A DNA stretch of 61,675 nt from JANOZM01 sp031429355 (GCA_031429355.1 JANOZM010000009.1:1-61675), one strand, 5' to 3'; positions 43,472 through 53,087 are shown, numbered from the stretch's first letter. Made by a program: numbers and translations. The notes: generated from the sequence alone by a model not told the origin.

Positions 43472-44543
43472 GGTGGGGTGGCAAAGCAAAACCTTCGAAG
43501 ATTGCGTCGACAAAGCGGTTTACACTCAGAAAATTCAGCGTAAGGATTTTCTAGACGAGGGCACCTATCCTATAGTGTCGCAAGAGTCAGAATTCGTAAA
43601 TGGTTTTTGGAACATCGAAGTGGATGTTTTTAAAGTTGCCACCCCAGTTATTGTTTTTGGTGACCATACAAAAATTCTTAAGTATGTAGATTTTGATTTT
43701 GTACTCGGCGCGGACGGCGTTAAGGTTTTACCGCCAAAACCATTCCTAGTTCCAAAATTTTTCTACTATCAGTTGCAATCCGTAGAATTGGACTCCCTAG
43801 GTTATGCACGCCATTACAGGCTATTGAAAGAACGAAGCATTTCATTCCCCCCACTCCCCGAACAACACCGCATAGTCGCCATCCTAGACGCCGCGTTTGA
43901 CCACATCGCCACTGCAAAAGCCAACTGCGAGGCAAACCTCCTGAATGCTCGGGCCATTTTTCGGAGCTATTTGCAGGCAATTTTTAAAAATGAAAAATGG
44001 AAAGCAATAAAATTACACGATGCTTGTGAAGATATTTTTGCTGGAGGCGATGCGCCCACAGAAAATTTTTCTGTTGAGAAAAGTGAAAAATTTACAATAC
44101 CAATTTTTGCAAATGCAGTTAAAAGGCGAGGCTTATACGGGTATACAAACTTTGCACGAGTTACCCAACCATCAATAACAATTTCAGCAAGAGGTAGCGG
44201 TACGGGGCACACTGAAATAAGGTTTGAATCATTTCTACCAATAGTTAGGCTAATAGTTTTGATTCCAAACGCAGCAGTAGTCAACTTGGAGTTTCTCAAA
44301 TACTCTATTGATAACTTGGAAATATTGAGGAGTGGTAGCGCAATTCCCCAGCTTACAGTCCCTATGATTAAGAGGTACCACATACCGTTGCCTAGTTTGC
44401 CGGAGCAATTCGGAATCATTTCAAAATTAGAAATCTTTTATGCTGAAATCCGACGGCTTGAGTTCCTCTACCAACGCAAACTCCAAGCTCTAGACGACCT
44501 AAAAAAGTCTTTGCTAAACCAAGCCTTCATTGGCGCGCTCTAA
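43464..44543 (+). CDS. hsdS: Type I restriction-modification specificity subunit
   Basis: 359 residues from ATG 43464, which overlaps the upstream stop by eight bases and has GGGGAG upstream. Two target-recognition domains are separated by conserved helical regions: SFPPLPEQHRIVAILDAAFD at about 130-150 and LPSLPEQFGIISKLEIFYAE near 310-330, with the tail DDLKKSLLNQAFIGAL. It sets the DNA sequence read by the HsdM/HsdR complex. The first recognition domain, about 125 residues, is short. Confidence 0.93.
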   Translation: MSKVGWQSKTFEDCVDKAVYTQKIQRKDFLDEGTYPIVSQESEFVNGFWNIEVDVFKVATPVIVFGDHTKILKYVDFDFVLGADGVKVLPPKPFLVPKFFYYQLQSVELDSLGYARHYRLLKERSISFPPLPEQHRIVAILDAAFDHIATAKANCEANLLNARAIFRSYLQAIFKNEKWKAIKLHDACEDIFAGGDAPTENFSVEKSEKFTIPIFANAVKRRGLYGYTNFARVTQPSITISARGSGTGHTEIRFESFLPIVRLIVLIPNAAVVNLEFLKYSIDNLEILRSGSAIPQLTVPMIKRYHIPLPSLPEQFGIISKLEIFYAEIRRLEFLYQRKLQALDDLKKSLLNQAFIGAL

Positions 44544-44639
44544 GCTCCATAGGCTTTTGCCTTCTTTGAACACCACAATCCAATTTAAAGTAATAGCTGC
44601 AATATGAAGCTATTGATCACCGTCTAGGTTTTTATAAAG

Positions 44640-45122
44640 TTAAATTTCGGTGAACTGGCTGTGCTTTAACCGAAGAAACGCACGCTTCGCTTTCAATACT
44701 TCCGCAGCTATTAATTGTATTTGCTCCGATGCGAGATCAATCTTTTCTAAATGTTCGTCTTCAAAGTGACTACCCGTAATCGATTTTTTAAGGCTGAGTA
44801 CGGCTGCTTTGCAGAACTTTGTGAGAGCACCTTCATTTGTGAGTATCGCAAGTTGGTTGGTACGTTCGGAGATATCTTGAAGGTTCATTTTAATCGCGTT
44901 TTCTTTGGTGCGGACCCTTTCATTACCGTGATAATCCAACGCAAGAGCGAAAATTTTTGACAGCTCGTCATTCAGTGAATCAACCGATTTTGCTAATACT
45001 TCGCGTCGCGCCTTATCCCTTTCTCTTGCTACGGATAACTTGTGGACGACTAGCCACCCAAGTACCACAGGAGTTACTTGTATAAGAGCCCTAAGTAGCT
45101 CTTGTTTCCATGAAAAATCCAT
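44640..45122 (-). CDS. One-helix membrane protein of the STAS/ATPase operon
   Basis: 160 residues. One N-terminal membrane helix (LIQVTPVVLGWLVVHKLSVA, about 13-32) is followed by a charged, mainly helical cytosolic part (SVDSLNDELSKIFALALDYH, then LEKIDLASEQIQLIAAEVLK). No family recognised. It starts 6 bp after the STAS-like gene stop, so it is the third gene of that operon. A membrane-bound effector or anchor is the simplest inference. Confidence 0.6.
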   Translation of the reverse strand: MDFSWKQELLRALIQVTPVVLGWLVVHKLSVARERDKARREVLAKSVDSLNDELSKIFALALDYHGNERVRTKENAIKMNLQDISERTNQLAILTNEGALTKFCKAAVLSLKKSITGSHFEDEHLEKIDLASEQIQLIAAEVLKAKRAFLRLKHSQFTEI

Positions 45123-45128
45123 TTCGAT

Positions 45129-45449
45129 CTAACTTAGTCGCTTGCTGGCGTCTTCAATATAACCTCGCACTTCGACTATGAGCGAATCATCCGTTGAGAC
45201 TAATCTTAATTTCGTAAATATTTCAGTTGAGGACAACTTTAGGGATCTAACCAAACCGCCAAAAGCCTCTTCTAGAAATGAAGAGCTATACCCAATCGTA
45301 CCGTCTAGTTGGACGGTTACCTCCTCTCCGTTAGCAATAGGTTTTTGTAAAAATTTTTCGCGAAATTCCTCACCGCTTGTACCACCTAGCGACTTAAGAC
45401 GGCCAGATGGAAATCTCGTAAATTCTTTAGCGACGTTAACTGTGTTCAT
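45129..45449 (-). CDS. STAS-like DUF4325 protein
   Basis: 106 residues. The pattern FTRFPSGRLKSLGGTSGEEF, then GEEVTVQLDGTIGYSSSFLE and EAFGGLVR matches the STAS-like DUF4325 family (V-DFDG-x-G-SSFLDEAFGGL), related in fold to anti-anti-sigma factors such as SpoIIAA. It overlaps the preceding ATPase gene by 14 bases. STAS proteins typically bind GHKL ATPases, so the neighbour is its likely partner. Confidence 0.78.
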   Translation of the reverse strand: MNTVNVAKEFTRFPSGRLKSLGGTSGEEFREKFLQKPIANGEEVTVQLDGTIGYSSSFLEEAFGGLVRSLKLSSTEIFTKLRLVSTDDSLIVEVRGYIEDASKRLS

Positions 45450-46512
45450 TGATTGCCTTATTTAAAGGTAGTGACCAGCAGACAATAGTTCCGCCGATAC
45501 TAATACCGATATCTCCGGTATAACGTTTAATTGCTTGCTCTGTTTCCTGCGCGTAGGCTACCCATCCTGTATTGCTGAAAACATGTAATGTGCCGCTCCC
45601 ATGTTTTTCAAGTAATGACAACACGTCCCTAGAACCTTTTCCTCGATTCTCGAGACGCGTTACTGATCGACCATACTCCATGGCTGTATTGATCGCTAAA
45701 GCGTCTTTATTTTTACCAGCAAACGTACTGCCAGACATAGCAATAAACGCTTCTGGAATACTTAATTTTATGGTTCCTCGATAGCCGCAACCTAAATCAC
45801 AAACTGCCAACATGAAAATTCCATCTCTAATTTGCGAAAACATCCACCATTTAGTGTCGGGTAGACCCTTGAAATCGTCAAATCGGGCTTTTAAGTACGC
45901 GTGTTCAACTGAATTGGCGACCGCTTCATTTACACCTCGCCAAAGACCACTGACTTCGATCTGCTTTACGTGATGGGTATTCGCGCGCTCCGCAACCGCT
46001 TCGATTAAAGATCCGTACGAATCGCCTGTTTGTAATTTCCCTTTTGTTGATTTCCAATAGACCACATCTTCTCTAACTGGGGAAATGTCGCAACTATCGC
46101 CCGTTAACGTGTGGATTCCAATTTGCTTTAATACTTCTCGAGCTCTCCTGCTACGAGGATCGACAATAGTGATTGGTTTCTTCAAGCTCGAAATTGAAAT
46201 AATGCGGTCAATTTCAGCGAAAAGCAAAATCGTACCCGTTACGACAAACTGCTCAGTTTTACGGAAATCAAGGCGGACTTTCCTATTTTTCTTTAAGACC
46301 GAACTGGAAATTGTTCTAATGAACTCACCAACCTGCTTACCTGTTTCCGACGTTAGAGAAAATACCCGAGGTGCTTCAATTGTTTCCCCTCCAAAAAGAT
46401 AGCGTTTGGGTTTAGCAATGTATTTTTTAAGGGATCGTTTGTGTTTCTTTCGTCTTCCCTTTTCTGCCAAACGTAGCTGTCGAACTTGTTGTAGTTTTGT
46501 AAGGCGTTTCAT
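45436..46512 (-). CDS. STAS-like/GHKL ATPase protein
   Basis: 358 residues from ATG 46512; an upstream TTG at 46551 would add 13. Neither start has a good ribosome-binding site. A very basic N-terminus (LAEKGRRKKHKRSLKKYI) may bind nucleic acid. The middle has a STAS-like run (VRLDFRKTEQFVVTGTILLF). The C-terminal half is a GHKL ATPase: N-box NEAVANSVEHAY, G1 box CDLGCGYRGT, G2 box ENRGKGSRDVLSLL. There is no histidine phosphoacceptor domain, so it is more like an SpoIIAB-type switch kinase/ATPase than a sensor kinase. Confidence 0.78.
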   Translation of the reverse strand: MKRLTKLQQVRQLRLAEKGRRKKHKRSLKKYIAKPKRYLFGGETIEAPRVFSLTSETGKQVGEFIRTISSSVLKKNRKVRLDFRKTEQFVVTGTILLFAEIDRIISISSLKKPITIVDPRSRRAREVLKQIGIHTLTGDSCDISPVREDVVYWKSTKGKLQTGDSYGSLIEAVAERANTHHVKQIEVSGLWRGVNEAVANSVEHAYLKARFDDFKGLPDTKWWMFSQIRDGIFMLAVCDLGCGYRGTIKLSIPEAFIAMSGSTFAGKNKDALAINTAMEYGRSVTRLENRGKGSRDVLSLLEKHGSGTLHVFSNTGWVAYAQETEQAIKRYTGDIGISIGGTIVCWSLPLNKAINEHS

Positions 46513-47606
46513 CGCTGAGTTGGTGATTGTGGAGATGCAAAGTTGACTCAACTGAAAACAAGCTGCGTTTCGTTGTTATCCATATTGTACAGAGATACAT
46601 TATCTGAAACGGGTAATACCGACGGGTAAGAAGATCTCCGGTTCTAACTGAATTTGGACACGAACTCCTTGCTTAATATGTCGGGCGAAAACTCCGATTA
46701 ACAAGTAGCGATCCCGGTTTGCTCGACAAATAAAGTGTTCCTACACTTGGTTCCACGGCCACTAATCTGTGAGATTAGCGATGCCATGAGCAGATTCGAT
46801 TTAATGTTCGAATAAAATCGGTACTTAGAGTCTCGCTTTCGACGCAAACGGCGAGCATTAAACGACTCCCAGGAATCGCCGTTACGCGAGGCGTTTAGCG
46901 GCGCCCTTTAATCAACACCTCATATTTACGCCATCGATATGCCGGATTTTCATGTCGATACTTCGCGTTTTTATTGACAAGTCAACTTTTACGAGAGCAC
47001 TGCCCTAACCCGTTGGGAGAAACACTAAAATCTTTTAACTAGGATGGAAGTGGGTCGCAACGGCCGTCTACAGCTCAAATTTATCGAATCGGTCGATTAG
47101 TTTAAGCTGAGCACAGCACCTTAGGCATAGGGTGCCCTCAAAATATATTTACCTCCAATAAAGCCAAGATTCGTCGGTGCCTTTCAGAACAAGAGCAGCG
47201 CGAACTAGTTGGCGTAATTCGACTTGACCGTTTGCTCGGAGTGATGGTGAGTGTGAAATCCTTTGACGCTATGCGCACTTTAGACGACGCAGAGCAAGAT
47301 GCAGAAAATTTATGTATGACGCCTGAGGTGCTTAACGCCCTAATAGCTGCCGAGAGCTTAACGCAGGCTGGGTGGAGATTCCTGAACTAATAGCCTCAGT
47401 GAAGTACGGCCGAGACGCTGACGGACAAATTTATTCACACCGTTCTGGACGGATCAACATTGCTATCGAAGGCCTTGTTGCAGTAGCGGGGGGATACCGA
47501 ACCTCCCCAGCAATATGTATACAAAATCGCCTTTTCTATGCATATATCGAGCGAAATGCTAAGATAATCCAAATTTCTTATCACTTCCCAAATCTAACAG
47601 GTCTAA
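46513..47606. other. About 1.1 kb without a clear gene
   Basis: Mostly unrecognised. From about 47180 a plus-strand open frame ends at TAA 47388-47390 and reads RELVGVIRLDRLLGVMVSVK, then SFDAMRTLDDAEQDAENLCM and TPEVLNALIAAESLTQAGW. It has protein-like composition but no clear start or family. A second frame 47372-47626 continues out of phase (VEIPELIASVKYGRDADGQI), so this may be a frameshifted or decayed gene. Confidence 0.4.
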
Positions 47607-48698
47607 TTGATTCCTGCCATGCTTAGCCTACAAATTCCGAGCACCGAGAGTCTGGACGTTAAGGCGATTTGGCAGGCTTTGGCCGAGGCGCACCGCCACT
47701 TGGCCGAACTTAAAGGTTTGTGCGAATCGCTGCCTAACCGAGCGATATTGCTCGACACGTTAACGATTCAAGAGGCTAAAGACAGTTCTGAGATTGAAAA
47801 CATCATCACAACCCATGATGAATTGTTCGCGTTCGATCAAAACAGCGCTTCGTCGGCGGCCGCTAAAGAGGTTCAAAATTACCTGACTGCTTTGCACATA
47901 GGCTACAAAACCGTACGCGACTCAGGCTTAATTCGCCTAGACACGATATTGAAAGTGCAGGCCACGGTCGAGCAAAATAATGCTGGGTTGCGACGCGTGC
48001 CGGGCACGGTGCTAAAGAACCAAGCGACTGGTGAAGTGGTGTATGAGCCACCCCAAGATGCGGTAGTGATTGAAAAACTAATGGGTGAGTTGATCGACTT
48101 TATTCATGGTGGCAACGATGCTTCGAACGAGCTCGATCCTTTATTGCGAATGGCCATTGCACATCATCAGTTCGAGAGCATTCACCCGTTTTACGACGGC
48201 AACGGTCGTACCGGGCGGATACTAAATTTACTCATGCTGCAGCGTGAAGGTTTGCTCGATTTACCGGTTCTATACCTTAGCCGTTACATCACCTCAACCA
48301 AGCAACAATATTACGAGCTATTACAAACGACCCGCGAAACCCAAGCTTGGAGCGATTGGTGCGTGTATGTGGTGAAAGGCATTGCGATTACTGCAAAAAG
48401 TGAGATTAAGCTGGTTAAAAATTTGCGCGAACTTATTCAAATGACTAAAGATCGCTTGCGCACCGAAGTGCCAAAAATTTATAGCCAAGAACTGCTGAAT
48501 AATTTGTTTCGTCACCCGTATACAAAGATCGAATTTATCGAGCGCGATTTAGGGGTTTCACGAATCACAGCAGCCAAGCACTTAGGCACACTTGCACTAA
48601 AAGGTATTGTCGAAAAGAAGAAGATTGGTCGGCAAAACTTTTATATTAACCGGCCCTTGTTTAACCTACTGACGCAAGTAAACTTAAACGATGAATGA
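47607..48698 (+). CDS. Fic-family AMP-transferase-like protein with winged helix
   Basis: 363 residues from TTG 47607 (AGGT five bases ahead); ATG 47619 is the alternative. The catalytic loop HPFYDGNGRTGR (193-204) is complete. The autoinhibitory helix motif SSEIEN (S60xxxE64N65) lies N-terminal, making it a class II Fic protein. The C-terminus (about 290-355) is a winged helix (ERDLGVSRITAAKHLGTLAL). It overlaps hsdR by eight bases. Fic proteins AMPylate target proteins; the target here is unknown. Confidence 0.92.
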   Translation: MIPAMLSLQIPSTESLDVKAIWQALAEAHRHLAELKGLCESLPNRAILLDTLTIQEAKDSSEIENIITTHDELFAFDQNSASSAAAKEVQNYLTALHIGYKTVRDSGLIRLDTILKVQATVEQNNAGLRRVPGTVLKNQATGEVVYEPPQDAVVIEKLMGELIDFIHGGNDASNELDPLLRMAIAHHQFESIHPFYDGNGRTGRILNLLMLQREGLLDLPVLYLSRYITSTKQQYYELLQTTRETQAWSDWCVYVVKGIAITAKSEIKLVKNLRELIQMTKDRLRTEVPKIYSQELLNNLFRHPYTKIEFIERDLGVSRITAAKHLGTLALKGIVEKKKIGRQNFYINRPLFNLLTQVNLNDE

Positions 48699-51042
48699 AG
48701 CCGAAACCCGCGCCGAACATATTGACCCCGCGTTAGTTCGCGCCGGTTGGGGCGTGGTCGAAGGAAGCCGCGTTCGCCGTGAGTTCAGCATTACCCTAGG
48801 CCGCATTGAGGGTGGTGGCCGCAGAGGCAAACCCTTGATTGCAGATTACGTGCTGGAGTACCGCAACACCAAACTCGCCGTGATCGAAGCGAAGGCCTGG
48901 AAAGAGGCGCTTTCTGAAGGTGTCGGCCAAGCTAAAAACTATGCCCAAAAGTTGGCGGTACGCTATACCTACGCGAGCAACGGGCAAGGGCTGTATGCGG
49001 TGGATATGCAGACGGGGCAAGAGGGTGAACTAGCCAAAGGCTTACTCGATTTGCCTACACCCGATGAACTTTGGGAGCACACCTTCGCTGTTCAGAATGC
49101 ATGGCGAGATCGCTTTGCAGCGGTGCCAGTGCCTGACAAAAGCGGCACTTGGCAGCTTCGGTTTTACCAAGACATTGCGGTGTTTCGCGTATTAGAGCGT
49201 GTAGCCGATGGCGATAAACGGATACTGCTGACCCTTGCAACTGGCACCGGTAAAACATCGATCGCTTTTCAGATAACTTGGAAGCTATTTCAAGCACGTT
49301 GGAATTTAAGTGGCGAACCTACTCGCCGCCCACGCATTTTATTTTTAGCCGATCGCAATACACTCGCGAACCAAGCGGTGCGAGACTTTGGGGCCTTCGC
49401 TGCTTTCGCAGACGATGCGTTTGTTCGAATCGCACCTGATGAAATTCGCAAAAAAGGCAAGGTGCCAAAGAACGGTAGTATTTTCTTTACCATCTTTCAA
49501 ACCTTTATGAGTGGGCAAGGTGATGATGGCCAACCCGCACCTTACTTTGGCGACTACCCTGCTGATTTTTTTGACCTCATCATCATCGACGAATGCCACC
49601 GAGGCGGAGCCAACGATGAAGGCAATTGGCGCGGCATCCTAGATTATTTTTCGCCCGCCGTGCAGCTTGGTTTAACCGCAACACCAAAGCGCCCTGGGCC
49701 ACGCGGCAACGTTGATACCTACGCCTATTTTGGTGAACCGGTATTTGTATACTCGCTGAAAGAAGGCATTAACGATGGCTTTCTCACGCCGTTTCGCGTC
49801 AAGCAAATCGCTACCACTTTGGACGATTATGTCTACACCGCCGACGACTCTGTGTTGGAAGGCGAAATTGAAGTCGGCAAGCGCTACCAAGAAGTCGACT
49901 TTAATAAGCTAATTGAAATTAAAGAACGTGAGCGCAAACGGGTCGAGATCTTTATGGGCTTAATTGACCAACGTGAGAAGACCTTAGTTTTTTGCGCTAC
50001 CCAAGCCCACGCGCTAGCTCTGCGCGATTTGATTAATCAAATAAAAACAAGCAAAGACCCCAGCTACTGCCAACGGGTTACCGCGCATGACGGCGCACTG
50101 GGTGAAGAACATTTGCGTGATTTTCAGGACAACGAAAAAACCATTCCCACCATACTGACAACATCTCAAAAACTATCGACCGGCGTTGATGCGCGCAACG
50201 TCCGCAATATCGTTTTGATGCGGCCCGTAAACTCGATGATTGAGTTTAAGCAAATTATCGGACGCGGCACGCGCCTCTATGAGGGCAAAGACTACTTCAC
50301 GATTTACGATTTTGTACGCGCCCACCATCACTTTAACGACCCTGAATGGGATGGTGACCCCATCGAAGTTGAACAGGAAGGCGAGCCGCCTCAGCCTTAT
50401 ATACGGGTACCTCCAAATCCACCGCCCGATTTGCGTGAACCAGAACCTCCTGGCCCTAATCGCCAAAAAGTAAAAATCAAACTGGCCGACGGCAAAGCCC
50501 GCAACATTCAGCACATGATGGTGACTAGCTTTTGGCACCCCGACGGCACGCCCATGTCTGCGCAGCAATTTATGGAATCGATGTTTGGCCAGTTGCCTGA
50601 CTTCTTTCGAGACGAGGATGAGTTGCGCAACTTGTGGAGCTTGCCAGACACCCGCCGCAAATTACTCGACGGCTTGGCCGAGCAAGGCTTTGGCAATGAG
50701 CAATTGCGCGAGATGCAGAAAATTATTGATGCAGAAAAAAGTGATCTTTACGATGTACTCGCACATGTGGCTTACGCCCAAGCACCGTTAAGCCGTGACG
50801 AGCGCGCCGGTCGAGCCAAGATGCGCATCAGCACCCAATTTGAAAGTAAGCAGCAAGCGTTTCTATCGTTCGTTTTAACGCACTATGTAAGCGAAGGCGT
50901 AGAGGAACTTGATGTAGCAAAGCTAACGCCGTTACTGAAGCTGAAATACCAAGACTCTATGCATGATGCGGTGGCCGATTTAGGCAAACCGGAAGATATT
51001 GGCAAAATGTTTAACGGGTTTCAAAAGTACTTGTACCTTTAA
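48691..51042 (+). CDS. hsdR: Type I restriction endonuclease subunit R (EcoEI-like)
   Basis: 783 residues. The N-terminal nuclease domain has a PD-(D/E)xK core, D52 in IADYVLEY and E66-A-K68 in AVIEAKAW. The SF2 translocase carries Walker A ATGTGKTS (183-190) and the DECH box (300-303), followed by helicase motifs LGLTATPKRP and QIIGRGTRLYEGKD. The C-terminal helical part binds the methylase core. It is separated from hsdM/hsdS by the opposing three-gene operon and Fic. Confidence 0.96.
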   Translation: MNEAETRAEHIDPALVRAGWGVVEGSRVRREFSITLGRIEGGGRRGKPLIADYVLEYRNTKLAVIEAKAWKEALSEGVGQAKNYAQKLAVRYTYASNGQGLYAVDMQTGQEGELAKGLLDLPTPDELWEHTFAVQNAWRDRFAAVPVPDKSGTWQLRFYQDIAVFRVLERVADGDKRILLTLATGTGKTSIAFQITWKLFQARWNLSGEPTRRPRILFLADRNTLANQAVRDFGAFAAFADDAFVRIAPDEIRKKGKVPKNGSIFFTIFQTFMSGQGDDGQPAPYFGDYPADFFDLIIIDECHRGGANDEGNWRGILDYFSPAVQLGLTATPKRPGPRGNVDTYAYFGEPVFVYSLKEGINDGFLTPFRVKQIATTLDDYVYTADDSVLEGEIEVGKRYQEVDFNKLIEIKERERKRVEIFMGLIDQREKTLVFCATQAHALALRDLINQIKTSKDPSYCQRVTAHDGALGEEHLRDFQDNEKTIPTILTTSQKLSTGVDARNVRNIVLMRPVNSMIEFKQIIGRGTRLYEGKDYFTIYDFVRAHHHFNDPEWDGDPIEVEQEGEPPQPYIRVPPNPPPDLREPEPPGPNRQKVKIKLADGKARNIQHMMVTSFWHPDGTPMSAQQFMESMFGQLPDFFRDEDELRNLWSLPDTRRKLLDGLAEQGFGNEQLREMQKIIDAEKSDLYDVLAHVAYAQAPLSRDERAGRAKMRISTQFESKQQAFLSFVLTHYVSEGVEELDVAKLTPLLKLKYQDSMHDAVADLGKPEDIGKMFNGFQKYLYL

Positions 51043-51086
51043 CGACGCCCCCTTCGGCAAAAATCGCTGATTAACTAGCCGTCAGA

Positions 51087-51446
51087 CTATACAAAACAAG
51101 CCATCTCGATTGCCGGGGCTATGCCCCTAGGTGTTTGTTCCCGCCGGGAACTGAAAGCGCGAAGGCAGCAACCACAGCACAGTGCCCAGCTGGCACCTTG
51201 GCGAAACGGTACAAACAGGACTAGAAAGTTTGTCATTGCAAGGACCAGCATGGAGCCGCCAAATCCCCTCATCAAGGCAGTGATAAGAACTTGAAAATTC
51301 GGCGACACCCCTGACCACGGCATTCCCACCGCGACCGAGTCATAGGGCATGAATTCTCCTCGGAACAAATACACCAAACCAAATGCCGCGAGCAGTAAGT
51401 TCGACAGAAAATACAAACAGAACGCGAGTTTCATTCTTGTGTTCAT
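51087..51446 (-). CDS. Small membrane protein, C-terminus frameshifted
   Basis: 119-codon frame. The first 90 residues form three hydrophobic helices (LAFCLYFLSNLLLAAFGLVY, VLITALMRGFGGSMLVLAMT, LVLFVPF). The tail CCGCCLRAFSSRREQTPRGI is not protein-like. At the switch the DNA has CTGTG twice in tandem (about 51175-51184). Removing one copy restores ALWLLPSRFQFPAGTNT in the other frame. I infer a 5-bp duplication that disrupted the last helix. Last gene of the catabolic strand; function unknown. Confidence 0.6.
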   Translation of the reverse strand: MNTRMKLAFCLYFLSNLLLAAFGLVYLFRGEFMPYDSVAVGMPWSGVSPNFQVLITALMRGFGGSMLVLAMTNFLVLFVPFRQGASWALCCGCCLRAFSSRREQTPRGIAPAIEMACFV

Positions 51447-51494
51447 GGGTCAATCTTCTTACTGTTTATGTTGTGCACCAAAGTGCGTTGTGGT

Positions 51495-53078
51495 TCAAAC
51501 CACCTGTCGCTCGCGGCCTTCCCAGTAGGGCTGTCGCAACACGCGCTTCAAAATCTTGCCGGTGGGATTGCGCGGCAACTCTGCCACCACGTCGACGGTT
51601 TTCGGGCATTTGAATGCCGCTAGCTGATCGCGGCACCAGTCCACCAGTTCGTTCGTGTCAGCGAGCATGGCGCCCGGCTTGAGCACCACCACTGCCTTGG
51701 GCACTTCACCCCAGCGTTCGTCGGGCACGCCAATCACGGCTACGTCCTGCAAGGCCGGGTGTTCAGCCAGCACGCGCTCGATCTCTGCTGGGTAGATGTT
51801 TTCTCCGCCGCTGATGATCATGTCCTTGATGCGGTCGGTAATGTAGACATAGCCATCGGCATCGATGTGGCCGCCGTCACCCGAGCGATACCAACCGTCG
51901 GTCGTGATGGCCTGAGTAGTGGCTTCGGGCTTGCCCCAGTAGCCTGCCATGACTTGTTCGCTGCGCACCCAGATTTCACCTGGTTGACCTACCGGCACCG
52001 GGTGCCCGGTGCTGGTGTCGCGGACTTCGACTTCCGCACCGTCAATCACTTTGCCGGCCGATACCAACCGGTGTGCTACGGCAGGGTTTTCGTGGTCGTC
52101 TGGCGGCAGGATGGTGACAACGCCGCTTTGCTCCGTCATGCCGTAGACCTGTTGCAGGGTGCCCTTGGGGAACAGCTGCAGGCTGGCTCGCATGACCGGC
52201 AGTGGCATGGGCGATGCGCCATACCACAGCGTTTGAAGTGCCGGGAAATCGAACTGCTGGCCATCGGCCATCTGGGTCATGGCGGCCATTAATGCAGGCA
52301 CATAAAACGTGTGGGTAATGCGCTCGCGCTCCAGCATCCGCAATGCGCCCAGCGGGTCTGGCTGGCGCATAAGGAAGATGGGTGCGCCACCAGCCAAGGC
52401 GAAAAACGCATAACAGGTGCCGCCGGCATGGAACAAGGGCATCGCTACCTGAACCCGTGACTCAACTTTCAATATCTGAGTCTTAGCCACGTTACGGGAA
52501 TGGGCCAGCATACCGCGATGAGTGAGCATGGCACCTTTGGGAAAGCCCGTGGTGCCTGAAGTGTAGAGCTGCAAGAAGCAGTCGGTATCCGTGGCGCGGT
52601 GTACGCCGGAGTCGGGTGTATGCTCGGCTAGCCAGCGTTCATACTCGTCAGCGTCGCCACCGATGTGGATTACGCGTTCCAGCCGCGAAAGTTGCGGTAG
52701 CAACTCGGCGGCGGCAGCGGCGAACTCCGGCCCGACGAATAACAACCGAGCTTGTGCGTCGTTGATTACATAGGCAATCTCAGGCGGGGCGAGGCGAAAG
52801 TTAACCACCGCGTTGGCGCAGCCAGTTAATGCGCAGGCCAGCGTTAACTCTAGACAAGACGGGTGGTTCAAGTCCAGCACGGCAATGCGGTCGCCAGGTT
52901 GCAGACCGGCTGCCCGCAGGCCCGCAGCAACACGCCGCACTCGTTCTTGCAGTTGCGCCCACGTGCGGCGGGTGTCGCCGAAGACAATGGCTGTTGCATC
53001 GGGCTGCTGCGTAGCCCAGTGGGCCAGCATGTCGTTAATGTCAGTAAAGTCGATAAGGTTTGTGTTTTCGTAGCTCAT
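51495..53078 (-). CDS. Acyl-CoA synthetase (AMP-dependent ligase)
   Basis: 527 residues of the ANL superfamily. The P-loop TSGTTGFPKG is at 173-182, then VYGMTEQSG, YRSGDGGHIDADGYVYITDR and the C-terminal catalytic lysine in PRNPTGKILKRVLR. It activates a carboxylic acid to acyl-AMP and then the CoA thioester. Third gene of a probable three-step operon (SDR, monooxygenase-like flavoprotein, ligase). GC content is much higher than in the atp region. Confidence 0.93.
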   Translation of the reverse strand: MSYENTNLIDFTDINDMLAHWATQQPDATAIVFGDTRRTWAQLQERVRRVAAGLRAAGLQPGDRIAVLDLNHPSCLELTLACALTGCANAVVNFRLAPPEIAYVINDAQARLLFVGPEFAAAAAELLPQLSRLERVIHIGGDADEYERWLAEHTPDSGVHRATDTDCFLQLYTSGTTGFPKGAMLTHRGMLAHSRNVAKTQILKVESRVQVAMPLFHAGGTCYAFFALAGGAPIFLMRQPDPLGALRMLERERITHTFYVPALMAAMTQMADGQQFDFPALQTLWYGASPMPLPVMRASLQLFPKGTLQQVYGMTEQSGVVTILPPDDHENPAVAHRLVSAGKVIDGAEVEVRDTSTGHPVPVGQPGEIWVRSEQVMAGYWGKPEATTQAITTDGWYRSGDGGHIDADGYVYITDRIKDMIISGGENIYPAEIERVLAEHPALQDVAVIGVPDERWGEVPKAVVVLKPGAMLADTNELVDWCRDQLAAFKCPKTVDVVAELPRNPTGKILKRVLRQPYWEGRERQVV

Positions 53079-53087
53079 CTTTGGTTC

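Noticed and set aside
45436..46551. Two-component sensor kinase
   Set aside because: The GHKL domain is present but there is no phosphoacceptor histidine helix, membrane sensor or receiver partner; the STAS-like neighbour points to a switch ATPase.
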